DNA of 64,000 bases from Algoriphagus resistens (GTDB lineage Bacteria > Bacteroidota > Bacteroidia > Cytophagales > Cyclobacteriaceae). The stretch spans positions 310,001 through 374,000 of the forward strand of contig NZ_LMXN01000002.1 in NCBI RefSeq assembly GCF_001442615.1. The letters run 5' to 3'. Made by a program: the position numbers and the translations under genes. The notes under the pieces are model-generated. The model searched no databases. It saw only the letters and a program-made list of their open reading frames with translations, and had not been told where the DNA came from. Positions 46,721-55,814 of this stretch are shown here, one piece after another; the stretch's first letter is position 1, and each line of letters opens with the position of its first letter.

Positions 46721-47665
46721 TTATTCCTTGCCAATATGCACCAAAGCGTCACCTGTATTGATCACTGGCATATTGTTCATACCGATGATATGACCGTTTG
46801 TAGGGGCTTTGACAGGGATTTTCACCTGACCATAGGGATCCGAAATCCGTGCCAAGATCTGGCCTTTTTTTACTGACTCACCCACTTTCACACTGGAATT
46901 AAAAATACCGGAAGCTTTAGCTCTTACCCAGTTGCTTTCTTTCAAAAATATACTCTCTTGAGCTGGAGGACAATCCGCCAGCATTCCTAAACTAGCTAAC
47001 ATACGCTTAGTACCGTTTACACCTTCCTCAATACCGTAATCGTCTAAACGCATGGATTCCCCTCCTTCAAATACAATAATATGCTTGCGTGCTTTATAGG
47101 CCTCTTTCCTGAAAGATTTTTCTATATACTTTGAGTTTACCACGTAATGAGTCCCAAAAGCCTTTGCCAATTCCACAGCCACCTTGTCCTTATAATCCAC
47201 ACGTACTTGTGGGAAATTACTTAGCATTCTGCCGCCTGTATGAAAGTCGACACCATAATCAATCTGTGGAATAATTTCATTGCTTAAAATAAAAGCAATA
47301 CTGGCTGCCAACGATCCTTTTTTGCTACCGGGAAAACTTCGGTTGAGGTCTCTCCCATCAGGAAAAGTACGGCTGTTGGAAAGGAATCCATAAATATTTA
47401 CCAAGGGTATAAAAATCAAAGTCCCTTTTAGTAATTCCAATCCTTCATCAACTTCTTCCAATAACCGCTTTGCAGTCACTACCCCATTGATCTCATCGCC
47501 ATGTACTCCTGCGCTAATTAAGACTACCGGACCATCTGCCTTAGAAGAACGAATAAAAATAGGAAGATCGATTAAGGTATGTGTGGGAAGTTTGGCAATG
47601 GCGATCTCAATATTCATTGATTGGCCCGGTCTGATCCGTACACCATTTATGACCAATTCTTTCAT
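46721..47665 (-). CDS. Succinylglutamate desuccinylase/aspartoacylase family zinc deacylase
   Basis: 314 residues from the ATG at 47665; the frame runs 14 codons further into leader repeat D. The M14-type zinc site is visible: HGDEING with the HxxE pair, and DFHTGG with the third His. The catalytic Glu fits IVFEGGES. C-terminal residues form a biotinyl-like beta-hammerhead. Members remove acyl groups from amino acids or act on RimK-modified proteins. It is the first gene of a unit with egtB and egtD, which is an unusual companion. Confidence 0.87.
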   Translation of the reverse strand: MKELVINGVRIRPGQSMNIEIAIAKLPTHTLIDLPIFIRSSKADGPVVLISAGVHGDEINGVVTAKRLLEEVDEGLELLKGTLIFIPLVNIYGFLSNSRTFPDGRDLNRSFPGSKKGSLAASIAFILSNEIIPQIDYGVDFHTGGRMLSNFPQVRVDYKDKVAVELAKAFGTHYVVNSKYIEKSFRKEAYKARKHIIVFEGGESMRLDDYGIEEGVNGTKRMLASLGMLADCPPAQESIFLKESNWVRAKASGIFNSSVKVGESVKKGQILARISDPYGQVKIPVKAPTNGHIIGMNNMPVINTGDALVHIGKE

Positions 47666-47692
47666 GTGTTTATGATTTGTTTTTAAAGACCA

Positions 47693-47753
47693 TATGGAAT
47701 CTCGCATGCATTATAATCATCCCTCTGTCGTTTTAGACATGCTCGATTTCATG
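47693..47753 (-). repeat. CATG-bounded leader repeat, copy D
   Basis: On the minus strand, arm CATGAAATCGAGCATG (47753-47738) and arm CATGCGAGATTCCATA (47708-47693) are separated by 29 bases. It ends 27 bases before the deacylase start at 47665, with the conserved TCTTTAAAAACAAATCAT tail. This is the same leader as in front of the amidohydrolases, but before an unrelated enzyme and on the other strand. Confidence 0.8.
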
Positions 47754-47804
47754 AGTTTAAAATTGTTTTATAAGCGTGCGTATGGCCTGTCACGAACTGA
47801 ACTC

Positions 47805-47869
47805 GGGAAAATCTCTCATAGCAGATAATCATCCAGTTGGGTGCCCATTCGGACATGCTAGATTTCATA
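47805..47869 (-). repeat. CATG-type leader repeat, copy E (diverged, tandem to D)
   Basis: Minus-strand arm TATGAAATCTAGCATG (47869-47854), a 33-base spacer that keeps the GGATGATTAT core of copies C and D, and a weaker arm TATGAGAGATTTTCCC (47820-47805). A 39-residue ORF starts at 47868 and its TGA overlaps the first ATG of copy D (ATGA). It has no structural gene of its own downstream. Confidence 0.6.
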
Positions 47870-47944
47870 CAATAAGCTTCAATTGGGTGATTTTATTTCT
47901 TATTCGGCCAAAATCTTACTTATTTCGCAAGGCACTCTTCACAT

Positions 47945-48958
47945 ATGAATATACTAGAAAACATCTCCCTCAAACCATATAACACCTTTGGAATTGATAA
48001 AATTGCCAGATTTTTTGTGGCTGTAAAATCAATACAAGAGCTAAAAGAAGCTATTGAATGGGCTAAATCACAGAAAATCAAATTGTTGATTCTTGGAGGA
48101 GGTAGTAACATCCTGTTGACCCAAAACCAAGATGCATTGGTGATCAAAATAGAGGTTGAGGGTATAGAAGTGGTTCAGGAGGATGATGATTTTTATTGGG
48201 TTGAGGTAGGTGCTGGAGTTATCTGGCATGACTTTGTCTTGACTTCCATCAAAAACAATTGGGCCGGAATAGAGAATTTATCCCTGATTCCAGGAACTGT
48301 GGGTGCCTCGCCCATGCAAAATATCGGTGCTTATGGAGTGGAAATCAAAGATGTCTTCACTAGTCTTAAGGCATTAAATATAGAAACTCTACAGCTTGAA
48401 GAATTTGACTCTAAAGCCTGTTCGTTTGGCTATAGGGAAAGTATCTTCAAGCATGCTTTGAAGGGGAAATACGTTATTTGTTCTGTCGTTTTCCGTCTGA
48501 AAAAAGTACCTGTATTTCATACAGCGTATGGGGCGATTAAAGAGACTTTGGAAAAATCCGGTATCTCTGAATTGAATATAAAAAATATCTCAGATGCAGT
48601 AATCCATATCCGCCAATCCAAACTTCCAGATCCAAAGGAAATAGGCAATGCTGGTTCTTTTTTCAAAAACCCTACTATCCCGCTTGAGGAATTTGAAAGA
48701 TTAAGAAATCATTACCCTTCCCTCCCAGGATATCCGGCTACTGATGGCATAAAAATCCCTGCTGCTTGGCTCATCGAGCAATGTGGCTGGAAGGGCCAGC
48801 GGTTTGGAGAAATTGGTGTACACTCAAAACAACCATTGGTTTTAGTGAATTTCGGAGGAGGGGATGGAAATGAAATCAAAAAACTGGCGCAGGATATCCA
48901 ACAATCCGTTTTGGGCAAATTCAATATTTCCATTTACCCAGAAGTAAATTTTATCTAG
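47945..48958 (+). CDS. murB: UDP-N-acetylenolpyruvoylglucosamine reductase
   Basis: 337 residues. FAD-binding segments NTFGIDKIA and LGGGSNILL are followed by SLIPGTVGASPMQNIGAYG, and the catalytic region GNAGSFFKNP holds the active-site Ser. The overall pattern and length are those of type I MurB. It reduces UDP-GlcNAc-enolpyruvate to UDP-MurNAc in peptidoglycan synthesis. It is outside any mur cluster here and converges with the deaminase gene, the stops overlapping by 4 bases. Confidence 0.96.
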   Translation: MNILENISLKPYNTFGIDKIARFFVAVKSIQELKEAIEWAKSQKIKLLILGGGSNILLTQNQDALVIKIEVEGIEVVQEDDDFYWVEVGAGVIWHDFVLTSIKNNWAGIENLSLIPGTVGASPMQNIGAYGVEIKDVFTSLKALNIETLQLEEFDSKACSFGYRESIFKHALKGKYVICSVVFRLKKVPVFHTAYGAIKETLEKSGISELNIKNISDAVIHIRQSKLPDPKEIGNAGSFFKNPTIPLEEFERLRNHYPSLPGYPATDGIKIPAAWLIEQCGWKGQRFGEIGVHSKQPLVLVNFGGGDGNEIKKLAQDIQQSVLGKFNISIYPEVNFI

Positions 48959-49437
48959 ATCAATTGATCATTGACTTCGAATGTTTTTTCATATCTATCT
49001 ACACGTACGCCAAATTTCCGCAAGAAATCAACTCCTTCATCGGAACCTATTCCCTTGTATTCTGCATAAGAAAAGAGATAAATAACCCTGGATATCCCCA
49101 TTGAAAATATGATTCGAGAACATGCAAGACATGGAGAAAGTGTAACGTATAAGGTCGATCCTTCTACAGTGGTATTATTTTTAACCGCGTACAAAATGGC
49201 ATTTTGCTCAGCATGAAGAGCCAGCGAGCAACTTCCCTTACTATCTCTGGCGCATCCTTGCTCAGGAAACTCCACATCGCAATTATGCGTACCGGCAGGC
49301 GGCCCATTGTAACCGATAGAGATTATTCTTGTTTCTTTGGTAAGTACCGCACCTACATGCTTTTTGATGCAATGTGAGCGCTTGGCTAAATTTACAGCCA
49401 ACTCCATGAAAATATCGTCAAAATCAGGTTTACTCAT
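48955..49437 (-). CDS. dCMP deaminase family protein
   Basis: 160 residues from the ATG at 49437; the frame extends nine codons upstream, less likely start. Zinc motifs are complete: HAEQNAI and PCLACSRII. GCARDSKGSCSLA and KKHVGAVLTKETRIISIGYNGPPAGT match the dCMP/ComE deaminase family. It should deaminate dCMP to dUMP for thymidylate synthesis. Confidence 0.93.
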   Translation of the reverse strand: MSKPDFDDIFMELAVNLAKRSHCIKKHVGAVLTKETRIISIGYNGPPAGTHNCDVEFPEQGCARDSKGSCSLALHAEQNAILYAVKNNTTVEGSTLYVTLSPCLACSRIIFSMGISRVIYLFSYAEYKGIGSDEGVDFLRKFGVRVDRYEKTFEVNDQLI

Positions 49438-49576
49438 ATCTTTTAATTTCGCCAAAATTAGCATTTGATATGGAAGACAAACAAGAATACCTGAATAATA
49501 GCTACAACTTTATCGTTAAGCATTAAAATCTAACTTTCTATTGCAATACCCGTTTTGGAAGGAAAAGCCTCAAACA

Positions 49577-50155
49577 ATGAATCGCCTAAGTTTAACTACC
49601 CAATCTCTTGTCTTCTTTTTGACTATTACGCTTAGCTCATGTAGTACCATAGATATTTTCAAAGAGAATAGCGAAATCCCCATTAAAAAACCCTACAATT
49701 CGTTTGTAATAATCAATCAGGAAGTAGGGATACGGAGTTTTAATTCACAATTTATAGATCAGCAGGTTCAAATCCATTTGCAGGAAGCACTAGAAGAAAA
49801 TGGGCTGGTGTATGATAAGACAGCACCTGAACTGGTGATCCGCTACACTTCCAATGAAGATCCCAGAAAGAGAGAAACTTACCAAAACAATAATCCATAT
49901 CCTTATTGGGGCTACCGGGTCTGGGATCCATGGATGTATAATCCCTATTTCAATAACCGGAATTACAGTTCTACAAGTACTTACGAATTAGTGCAGGTAA
50001 TCGTGGATTTCATAGATCCCAAAGAGGACAAATTGCTAATGACTTTAACCGGGGTAACAGAAGTTAGTAGTGAGAAAACCAAAAGCAAGAAGGTTTTGAA
50101 AGCTACTGACAAAATCATTGATTACTTTTTATATGAAATAAAGGAAACTCAATAA
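49577..50155 (+). CDS. DUF4136 lipoprotein
   Basis: 192 residues from the ATG at 49577, which gives a lipoprotein signal ending LSSCS. The mature protein has DUF4136 features: a hydrophobic beta-alpha pattern, PELVIRYTS, and a late YELVQVIVDFIDPKEDKLLMTLTG. A central stretch is rich in Tyr, Asn, Pro and Trp. Family function unknown; probably outer-membrane periplasmic face. Confidence 0.8.
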   Translation: MNRLSLTTQSLVFFLTITLSSCSTIDIFKENSEIPIKKPYNSFVIINQEVGIRSFNSQFIDQQVQIHLQEALEENGLVYDKTAPELVIRYTSNEDPRKRETYQNNNPYPYWGYRVWDPWMYNPYFNNRNYSSTSTYELVQVIVDFIDPKEDKLLMTLTGVTEVSSEKTKSKKVLKATDKIIDYFLYEIKETQ

Positions 50156-50271
50156 TTCATTGACTTAGCGTCAGCAAGAGTTTTAAAGCAACTTTTATCT
50201 ATCCCAAAGCAGTGGAATAGTAAGCCATCCAATAAAAATATATTTTGTCGGTAGTCTTATTTGGTAAAATA

Positions 50272-50302
50272 TTTGTGAGATAATAATTACCTGTTACTTT
50301 TG
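50272..50302 (+). promoter_or_regulatory. Bacteroidota-type promoter, TTTG-N19-TACTTTTG
   Basis: TTTG at 50272-50275 and TACTTTTG at 50295-50302 match the -33/-7 consensus with a 19-base spacer. The receiver-protein start is 43 bases downstream. Confidence 0.7.
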
Positions 50303-50344
50303 TGCTATGTATATTGTATTTCAAGCACATGTTTTTGCCGTTCA

Positions 50345-50701
50345 ATGCTTACAATTGTATTAATAGACGATGATCCTATCAGTATTTTCATTACTGAAAA
50401 GCTAATTTCACGAAATGTGAAGGAGCCGTGTCAATTTTATAAATATCTCAGTGCAAAGGCTGCGCTCCAAGAAATCTATTCTATTAAGCCCAATTACCTG
50501 TTTTTGGATCTGAACATGCCCGATATGACTGGTTGGGATTTTTTGGATTGCTTTAATACAGATAAAAATGAAGCCCAAATCTACATTCTGAGCAGCTCAG
50601 TTGATGAAAGGGATATTAGTAAGGCAAGCAGCTACAGCATAGTCAAAGACTACCTCTCCAAACCCCTAATAAAAAAATATATAAAATCAATTTTTAGCTA
50701 G
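50345..50701 (+). CDS. Single-domain response regulator
   Basis: 118 residues, a lone CheY-like receiver. The acidic pocket is D8-D10, phosphoacceptor D55 (FLDLNMPD), and lysine K106 in LSKPL. The start at 50345 is chosen because IVLIDDD begins a few residues later; 15 upstream codons are low quality. It has a clean promoter of its own and no kinase partner nearby. Confidence 0.87.
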   Translation: MLTIVLIDDDPISIFITEKLISRNVKEPCQFYKYLSAKAALQEIYSIKPNYLFLDLNMPDMTGWDFLDCFNTDKNEAQIYILSSSVDERDISKASSYSIVKDYLSKPLIKKYIKSIFS

Positions 50702-50980
50702 CTGACCATTTGGGATTTTTTTTCTCGACAACCGGGCCACGGCAGAATTTGGAAAGCATCTTTAAATCCATTCGAAGTATAATCCAACCCAAACTCGATT
50801 ACCTCAATATCCTAAGTAAGGATTATCGTCACTGGCAGTCATAGCTAATTCGAATGAAAAAGGAATCATTTGACAGGACTTGAAAAAAAGTTGAAAAAAA
50901 ATATATCAACTGTGTGGTGCGAAATGATTTTTTACTTTAATTCGAACGTTAAACTATTAAAAACCCCTATCTAAATTACT

Positions 50981-51157
50981 ATGGAGGATTTTGACGACGA
51001 TTTCGAAGATGATGACAACTTCAATGATGAAGAAGATTTCAGTAATGATTTCGAAGATGAATATGATCTCGACGAAGAAAATGAATTTGTCGATGAAAAT
51101 ATTATGGACTTCGATGAAGAAGATGAAGAAGAATTTGATGATGACCAATTCGATTAA
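50981..51157 (+). CDS. Very acidic 58-residue protein
   Basis: Nearly two thirds of the residues are Asp or Glu, with Phe and Asn repeated between them (EDFDDDFEDDDNF, then FSNDFEDEYDL). No Lys or Arg is present. There is no signal peptide or membrane segment. The ATG follows an AT-rich leader and the frame closes at TAA 51155-51157. Its repeated codons (GAT, GAA, TTC) resemble a low-complexity run, so it could be an expanded repeat; the alternative minus-strand frame is only Ile/Phe runs and less likely. It precedes the small membrane protein gene. Confidence 0.6.
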   Translation: MEDFDDDFEDDDNFNDEEDFSNDFEDEYDLDEENEFVDENIMDFDEEDEEEFDDDQFD

Positions 51158-51166
51158 CCTGAATCT

Positions 51167-51198
51167 TTTGGTTAATTGACTTTAAGAAATTATCTTCG
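51167..51198 (+). promoter_or_regulatory. Candidate promoter of the small membrane protein gene
   Basis: TTTG at 51167-51170 and TATCTTCG at 51191-51198, spacing 20, one base off TAnnTTTG. The start codon at 51228 is 29 bases downstream. Confidence 0.4.
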
Positions 51199-51227
51199 GC
51201 CAATCTTTAGAAAATCAAAAATTGATC

Positions 51228-51377
51228 ATGGTACTACTTGATGTTTTCACCTCCCCACTTGCTGGAGGAGCCCAAACCTTCCTTTTGATTGTATGTGTAT
51301 TAATCGGACTTGGAGCCGGGATAACTGCAATAGATACACGAAGCACATTCACCAAGAAGAAAAAAGCTGATCATTAA
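51228..51377 (+). CDS. Small 49-residue membrane protein
   Basis: One membrane segment at about 17-35 (TFLLIVCVLIGLGAGITAI) with a basic tail (TKKKKADH), giving an outside-to-inside orientation. No family is recognised. A candidate promoter lies upstream and a terminator lies 17 bases downstream, which supports it as an independent short gene. Confidence 0.6.
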   Translation: MVLLDVFTSPLAGGAQTFLLIVCVLIGLGAGITAIDTRSTFTKKKKADH

Positions 51378-51394
51378 TAACTTATATCTTACTT

Positions 51395-51420
51395 AAAAGA
51401 AGGTTAACGCCTTCTTTTTT
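51395..51420 (+). terminator. Rho-independent terminator after the small membrane protein gene
   Basis: AAAAGAAGG (51395-51403) pairs with CCTTCTTTT (51410-51418) and continues into T. Confidence 0.8.
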
Positions 51421-51580
51421 TATGCCCTGTTGAATTCAAAACCGCTGAATTCCCAAATTGGAACCGATCGATGAATTGTTCATTATTTTTGTCGAATGAG
51501 CTGCGTAAAACGATGGACTATCGACCCTAGTGGAAAACTCCATCAAAGAAATACTTTTTTCAAAAGAGCCAGCTAGCAGG

Positions 51581-52708
51581 TCATCCCAAAGGATGATTCA
51601 TACTAAGAGCCAGGGGGGGAATTTCCTTAGCCAATAAAGCTTGTAGATTTTGCTTCGCACGGCTTTTATAATGTGGATTTGAAAAATCAAGATCAGGCAA
51701 AGTCAAAACTTGATCGAACTGCTCTGCCCCATCTTCATGTCCGGAAGTAATTAAGGCTACTTTTTTGGCCTGGCTATGGGCTAATTGCAGTATTTCAAAG
51801 CAAGCTTTGCCTTCGGAAGATTGGCTATCATATCTCCCCTCACCTGTGATTATCAGGTCAGCCCATTTCACCTTTGCCTTCAGGTTTACTTCTTTAAAAA
51901 AATAACTCGCTCCAAACTTGATTTCACCCTCAAAAAATACTGAAAGCCCTAAAGCAATTCCTCCTGCAGCCCCAAAGCCAGACTCATCTACAAAATCCTT
52001 CTTCTTTTTTCTAAAAAGAAGATCAACCAATCTATGGCATTCTGATTCATAAAATCCGAATTGTCCCGGTAAAATTCCTTTTTGTGGACCAAAAACGGGA
52101 ATTGCTCCATTCTTTCCAAAAAAAGTGTTTTTCACATCACACAGGTATGAAAATCTGACTTTCGGGATTCTTGGTGATTGCTGAATATGTCGGATTTTAG
52201 ATAGGTAGCCAGGAATGAACTGTGTTAGTTTTTTGCCACGTTCATCCAAAAAATCAATGCCTAAAGCCGCCAAGATCCCTATACCTAAATCTACTGTAGC
52301 ACTTCCCCCGAGACCTAGCACAATTTCTTCCGCCCCAAGACTAATAGCATTTCGAATGAGAAGCCCTGTCCCAAAACTGGAAGCCACGTAAGGCTCTTTG
52401 GCTTCGTTGCCAAGCTGTGCAATTCCCGAAGCAGCAGAAACATCTATGTAAGCCTTGTTCGCTTTTTCATTCCAACCATATGAACAGAGAGTTGATCTTC
52501 CATAGGGATCAAGTGACCAAATCCATTTTTTTTCCAAACCTAATAGCTTCGTCAAAAGCTCACAGGTTCCATCCCCTCCATCGGCAATAGGTAGTAATTC
52601 CGTATTGATCTGGGGAAACTTATTATAGACAAACTCTTGAATTATTCTTCCGGCTTCAGTGGCACTCATAGTGCCTTTAAAAGCATTGGGAGAAATCAGG
52701 ATGTTCAT
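51581..52708 (-). CDS. Glycerate kinase (GarK/GlxK type)
   Basis: 375 residues. The family's NILISPNAFKGTMSATEA start, PIADGGDGTCELL and LGLGGSATVDLGIGILAALG are all present, and the late ITGEGRYDSQSSEGKA motif is intact. It phosphorylates D-glycerate for entry into glycolysis. It starts 4 bases after the AgcS transporter stop, so the two form an operon. Confidence 0.95.
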   Translation of the reverse strand: MNILISPNAFKGTMSATEAGRIIQEFVYNKFPQINTELLPIADGGDGTCELLTKLLGLEKKWIWSLDPYGRSTLCSYGWNEKANKAYIDVSAASGIAQLGNEAKEPYVASSFGTGLLIRNAISLGAEEIVLGLGGSATVDLGIGILAALGIDFLDERGKKLTQFIPGYLSKIRHIQQSPRIPKVRFSYLCDVKNTFFGKNGAIPVFGPQKGILPGQFGFYESECHRLVDLLFRKKKKDFVDESGFGAAGGIALGLSVFFEGEIKFGASYFFKEVNLKAKVKWADLIITGEGRYDSQSSEGKACFEILQLAHSQAKKVALITSGHEDGAEQFDQVLTLPDLDFSNPHYKSRAKQNLQALLAKEIPPLALSMNHPLG

Positions 52709-52712
52709 AAAT

Positions 52713-54062
52713 TTAAGTGTTTTTCATTCTATGAAAATAATCTTTCATAGCTACTCTTACCTTGGGGGCCAGATAGAAAGTAGAAATCATAGTTGGAACT
52801 GCCATGATCGCGTACATACCATCTACTAAACTAACCACAACGTCCAACGAAGCTACTGCACCTGCCACAATGGTAATTAAATAAAAGTAGTTATAATAAT
52901 CGGCCCTTTTTGCGCCGAAGAGATACCCAAAGCACTTGTGGCCGTAATAGGAATACGTGAACATAGTGGACAATGCGAAAACTAACACAGCTATCATCAA
53001 AAGATACCTTCCATAATAAGGAAGCGCCATATCGAATGCCGCAAGTGTCAGTCTTACCCCATCTTTCTCGGTTGATTCCCATACGCCTGTAAGCATGATT
53101 ACTAATGCAGTAAGTGTACAGACGACTACAGTGTCAATAAAAGGTCCAAGCATCGCTATCAACCCTTCTCGGATAGGCTCATTGTTTTTGGAGGCACCAT
53201 GAACCATCGGGGCTGTACCTATACCAGCTTCGTTAGAAAATGCTGCGCGTCTCGCTCCAACGATTATCACGGTCCCTACCGCACCTCCGGCCATAGCTTC
53301 TCCAGTAAACGCATCAGTAACAATTGTAAGAAGCATTTCAGGAACATCCCCAATGTATTTGAATACGATAATGATCACAGTCACAAAGTAAAGTGCTACC
53401 ATAAAAGGAACCATTTTAGATGCAACTGCAGCTATTCTTTTAATCCCACCAAGAATTACAATAGCTACAAGCACCATCATGGTAATCCCAATAATCCAGC
53501 GGGTTTTATCCCCTTCATCCAGCCCTGCTGGCTCAAGGATTACTGTTCTTAGCACAGCTGTTAATTGATTTGCCTGAAAAATTGCCAGTAAACCCAGAAT
53601 TCCTGCACCGCAAAAAATGATTGAAAGAAATTTCCATTTTTTACCCATTCCTTCCTCTATGACATACATCGGACCACCCTGAATTTGACCTTCAGAGTCC
53701 TTTCCCCGAAACATAATGGCAAGGCTGCAGGTATAAAACTTTGTGGCCATTCCCACAAAGGCAGAGACCCACATCCAGAAAATTGCGCCGGGGCCTCCCA
53801 TATTGATAGCTATGGCAACTCCACTTATGTTTCCCAGGCCGACTGTCGCTGCAATAGCCGCTGACAATGCCTGGAAAGAGGATATCTGTCCCGGAGCGAG
53901 ACTATCATCATATTTTCCACTAAGTAATCCGATTGCATGGCCAATTTTGCGAAAAGGAACAAAGCCAGAATGTACCAAGAGTATCATTCCTCCGCCCATT
54001 AATATGACCAGCATTGGTGTTCCCCATATCCAGTTAGCAAAGGAAATAATGTATTCGCCCAT
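52713..54062 (-). CDS. Alanine/glycine:cation symporter (AgcS family)
   Basis: 449 residues, about eleven membrane segments. The AgcS signatures ATVGLGNISGVAIAINMGGPGAIFWMW and ARRAAFSNEAGIGTAPMVHGA are present. It imports alanine or glycine with sodium. It is upstream of the glycerate kinase gene; together they could link serine/glycine and glycerate use, but that is inference. Confidence 0.95.
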   Translation of the reverse strand: MGEYIISFANWIWGTPMLVILMGGGMILLVHSGFVPFRKIGHAIGLLSGKYDDSLAPGQISSFQALSAAIAATVGLGNISGVAIAINMGGPGAIFWMWVSAFVGMATKFYTCSLAIMFRGKDSEGQIQGGPMYVIEEGMGKKWKFLSIIFCGAGILGLLAIFQANQLTAVLRTVILEPAGLDEGDKTRWIIGITMMVLVAIVILGGIKRIAAVASKMVPFMVALYFVTVIIIVFKYIGDVPEMLLTIVTDAFTGEAMAGGAVGTVIIVGARRAAFSNEAGIGTAPMVHGASKNNEPIREGLIAMLGPFIDTVVVCTLTALVIMLTGVWESTEKDGVRLTLAAFDMALPYYGRYLLMIAVLVFALSTMFTYSYYGHKCFGYLFGAKRADYYNYFYLITIVAGAVASLDVVVSLVDGMYAIMAVPTMISTFYLAPKVRVAMKDYFHRMKNT

Positions 54063-54171
54063 TTAAGTTGTCTAGTTAACGTAAGCTATCACCTCGATTG
54101 GATGATTTTAAATTAACATCCATATTAGGTTCATTTTAATCAATTTCAAAGAATATGGATTTTAAAGCAAC

Positions 54172-54198
54172 AAAAAACCCGACAAAAGCCGGGTCTTT
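54172..54198 (-). terminator. Terminator of the hexosaminidase gene
   Basis: On the minus strand ACCCGGCTTTTGTCGGGT is followed by a run of T, 18 bases after the hexosaminidase stop, insulating the AgcS operon. Confidence 0.75.
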
Positions 54199-54215
54199 AA
54201 TTGCATGACGGTAGA

Positions 54216-55814
54216 TCACCAATCGACTTTTGGAGATCTATAGAATCCTATTCCATTGATATCCCATCGCTTACCTTGCTGAGCAATTCTCTTTTGGAAA
54301 TCTTTCCAATTTCTGCGTTCATTTGATGACCAGGCCACTTCCGCGAGTGCTGCCAATCTAGGAAAAGCCATGTATTCTATTTCAGCACGGTTGCCAATTG
54401 TCTCGGTCCATAGTGGAGCCTCAACACCTAAAATATCAGCTTTATTGATTCCGTCTGCATAAGTTGCCGGATCCCAATTGTAAGCATCATCAAGCTCAAT
54501 ATAAGCAGCCCAATGCAACCCGAGTCTGGATGTAGAATCATATTGCATATCAAGGTATGCACGTTTAGCTGGAGACATGAGGATTTGATTGCCCTGCTCC
54601 TTTGCCAGAATTGCATTTTCTTCCAGGGCCCAAAATTGGGCCACTGAACCCGGTAATAATTTTGCGGTTGCTATCTCATCCCAACCTATGCTCTTCTTAC
54701 CATACTTGGTTACGATTTCCTGCACTCGCTCCACAAAAAAGATATAATCATCTTTTTCAGTAACATGGGATTCATCCCCGCCTATATGAATGTATGGACC
54801 GGGGGTAAGCTCAACAAGCTCCTTAATTACATCCTCAACAAATGTGTAAGTGATTTCTTTATTGGTGGCAAATGTGCTAAAACCAACTTCAATACCTGTA
54901 TAAAGCTCTGCGGGCTCAGGATTCTTATCAAGAATATCAAAATCAATCTTTCCTTCTGTCATAGTTGTAAAATCCCCATCCGGAAGGTTCACACCTGGAT
55001 TCAATTCTGCATAGGAGGCCAAAGCTGCATTGGTATGGCCGGGCATATCTATCTCAGGCACCACAGTTATAAACCTGTCCGAAGCGTATTTTACAATTTC
55101 AGTATAGTCTTCTTGGCTGAAAAAACCACCTTCAGTACCACCAACTTCTGTTTTTCCACCTATTTCCGTCAATTTTGGCCATGACTTGATCTCAATTCTC
55201 CAACCCTGATCATCGGACAAATGTAAATGTAGGTAATTGAATTTCAGGCTTCCCATCTGGTCGATATAATGCTTTACATCTTCCACACTGATGAAATGTC
55301 TGGCCACATCAAGCATTGCTCCTCTATAGGTGAACTCCGGCTCATCTTCTATTTTTCCATTTGCTACCACCCAATCCGCATCTACAGCAGAAGTATTTTC
55401 AATTTCTACAGGAAACGCCTTTATAAGTGTCTGCGTGCCATAATATAGCCCAGCGGCAGAAGTTGAGGAGATTTTTACTGCTTCACCGGTAACTTCAACA
55501 CGATATTTTTCAGAAGGTTCTCCACTAACCAGCTCCAAAATCAAATCACCACTTTCTTTCGACACCGGAATATCAAAACCAGTTGCAGGGCGTAATTTTT
55601 CAGCCAAATAATCCCCAACTCTAGTCAAATCATCACCGGTTCCAATCAATTGGATAGTAGAATTAGAACCTAGCTCAAAGACTCCAGATGAAGAAGAAAT
55701 AATACTGGGAATAGGAATTATACCAGCATCTTCAAGTTTAACGGCGTCTGGTACTTGGCAAGAACTAAAAGAAAATGCGGCAAGTACAGTGAATGTCCAC
55801 AAGGAATGTTTCAT
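54216..55814 (-). CDS. Beta-N-acetylhexosaminidase, GH20 lipoprotein
   Basis: 532 residues. Lipoprotein signal FSFSSCQ (Cys19). An N-terminal GH20b domain (about 30-150) precedes the TIM barrel, with YRGAMLDVARHF, the substrate-assisted catalytic pair HIGGDES and the tryptophan-rich WAAYIELDDAYNWD. It removes terminal GlcNAc or GalNAc from glycans or muropeptides outside the cytoplasm. Single-gene unit. Confidence 0.93.
   Translation of the reverse strand: MKHSLWTFTVLAAFSFSSCQVPDAVKLEDAGIIPIPSIISSSSGVFELGSNSTIQLIGTGDDLTRVGDYLAEKLRPATGFDIPVSKESGDLILELVSGEPSEKYRVEVTGEAVKISSTSAAGLYYGTQTLIKAFPVEIENTSAVDADWVVANGKIEDEPEFTYRGAMLDVARHFISVEDVKHYIDQMGSLKFNYLHLHLSDDQGWRIEIKSWPKLTEIGGKTEVGGTEGGFFSQEDYTEIVKYASDRFITVVPEIDMPGHTNAALASYAELNPGVNLPDGDFTTMTEGKIDFDILDKNPEPAELYTGIEVGFSTFATNKEITYTFVEDVIKELVELTPGPYIHIGGDESHVTEKDDYIFFVERVQEIVTKYGKKSIGWDEIATAKLLPGSVAQFWALEENAILAKEQGNQILMSPAKRAYLDMQYDSTSRLGLHWAAYIELDDAYNWDPATYADGINKADILGVEAPLWTETIGNRAEIEYMAFPRLAALAEVAWSSNERRNWKDFQKRIAQQGKRWDINGIGFYRSPKVDW

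Noticed and set aside
50957..51148. 63-residue minus-strand ORF rich in Ile and Phe
   Set aside because: It is the complement of the Asp/Glu-rich gene, and its composition follows from that.
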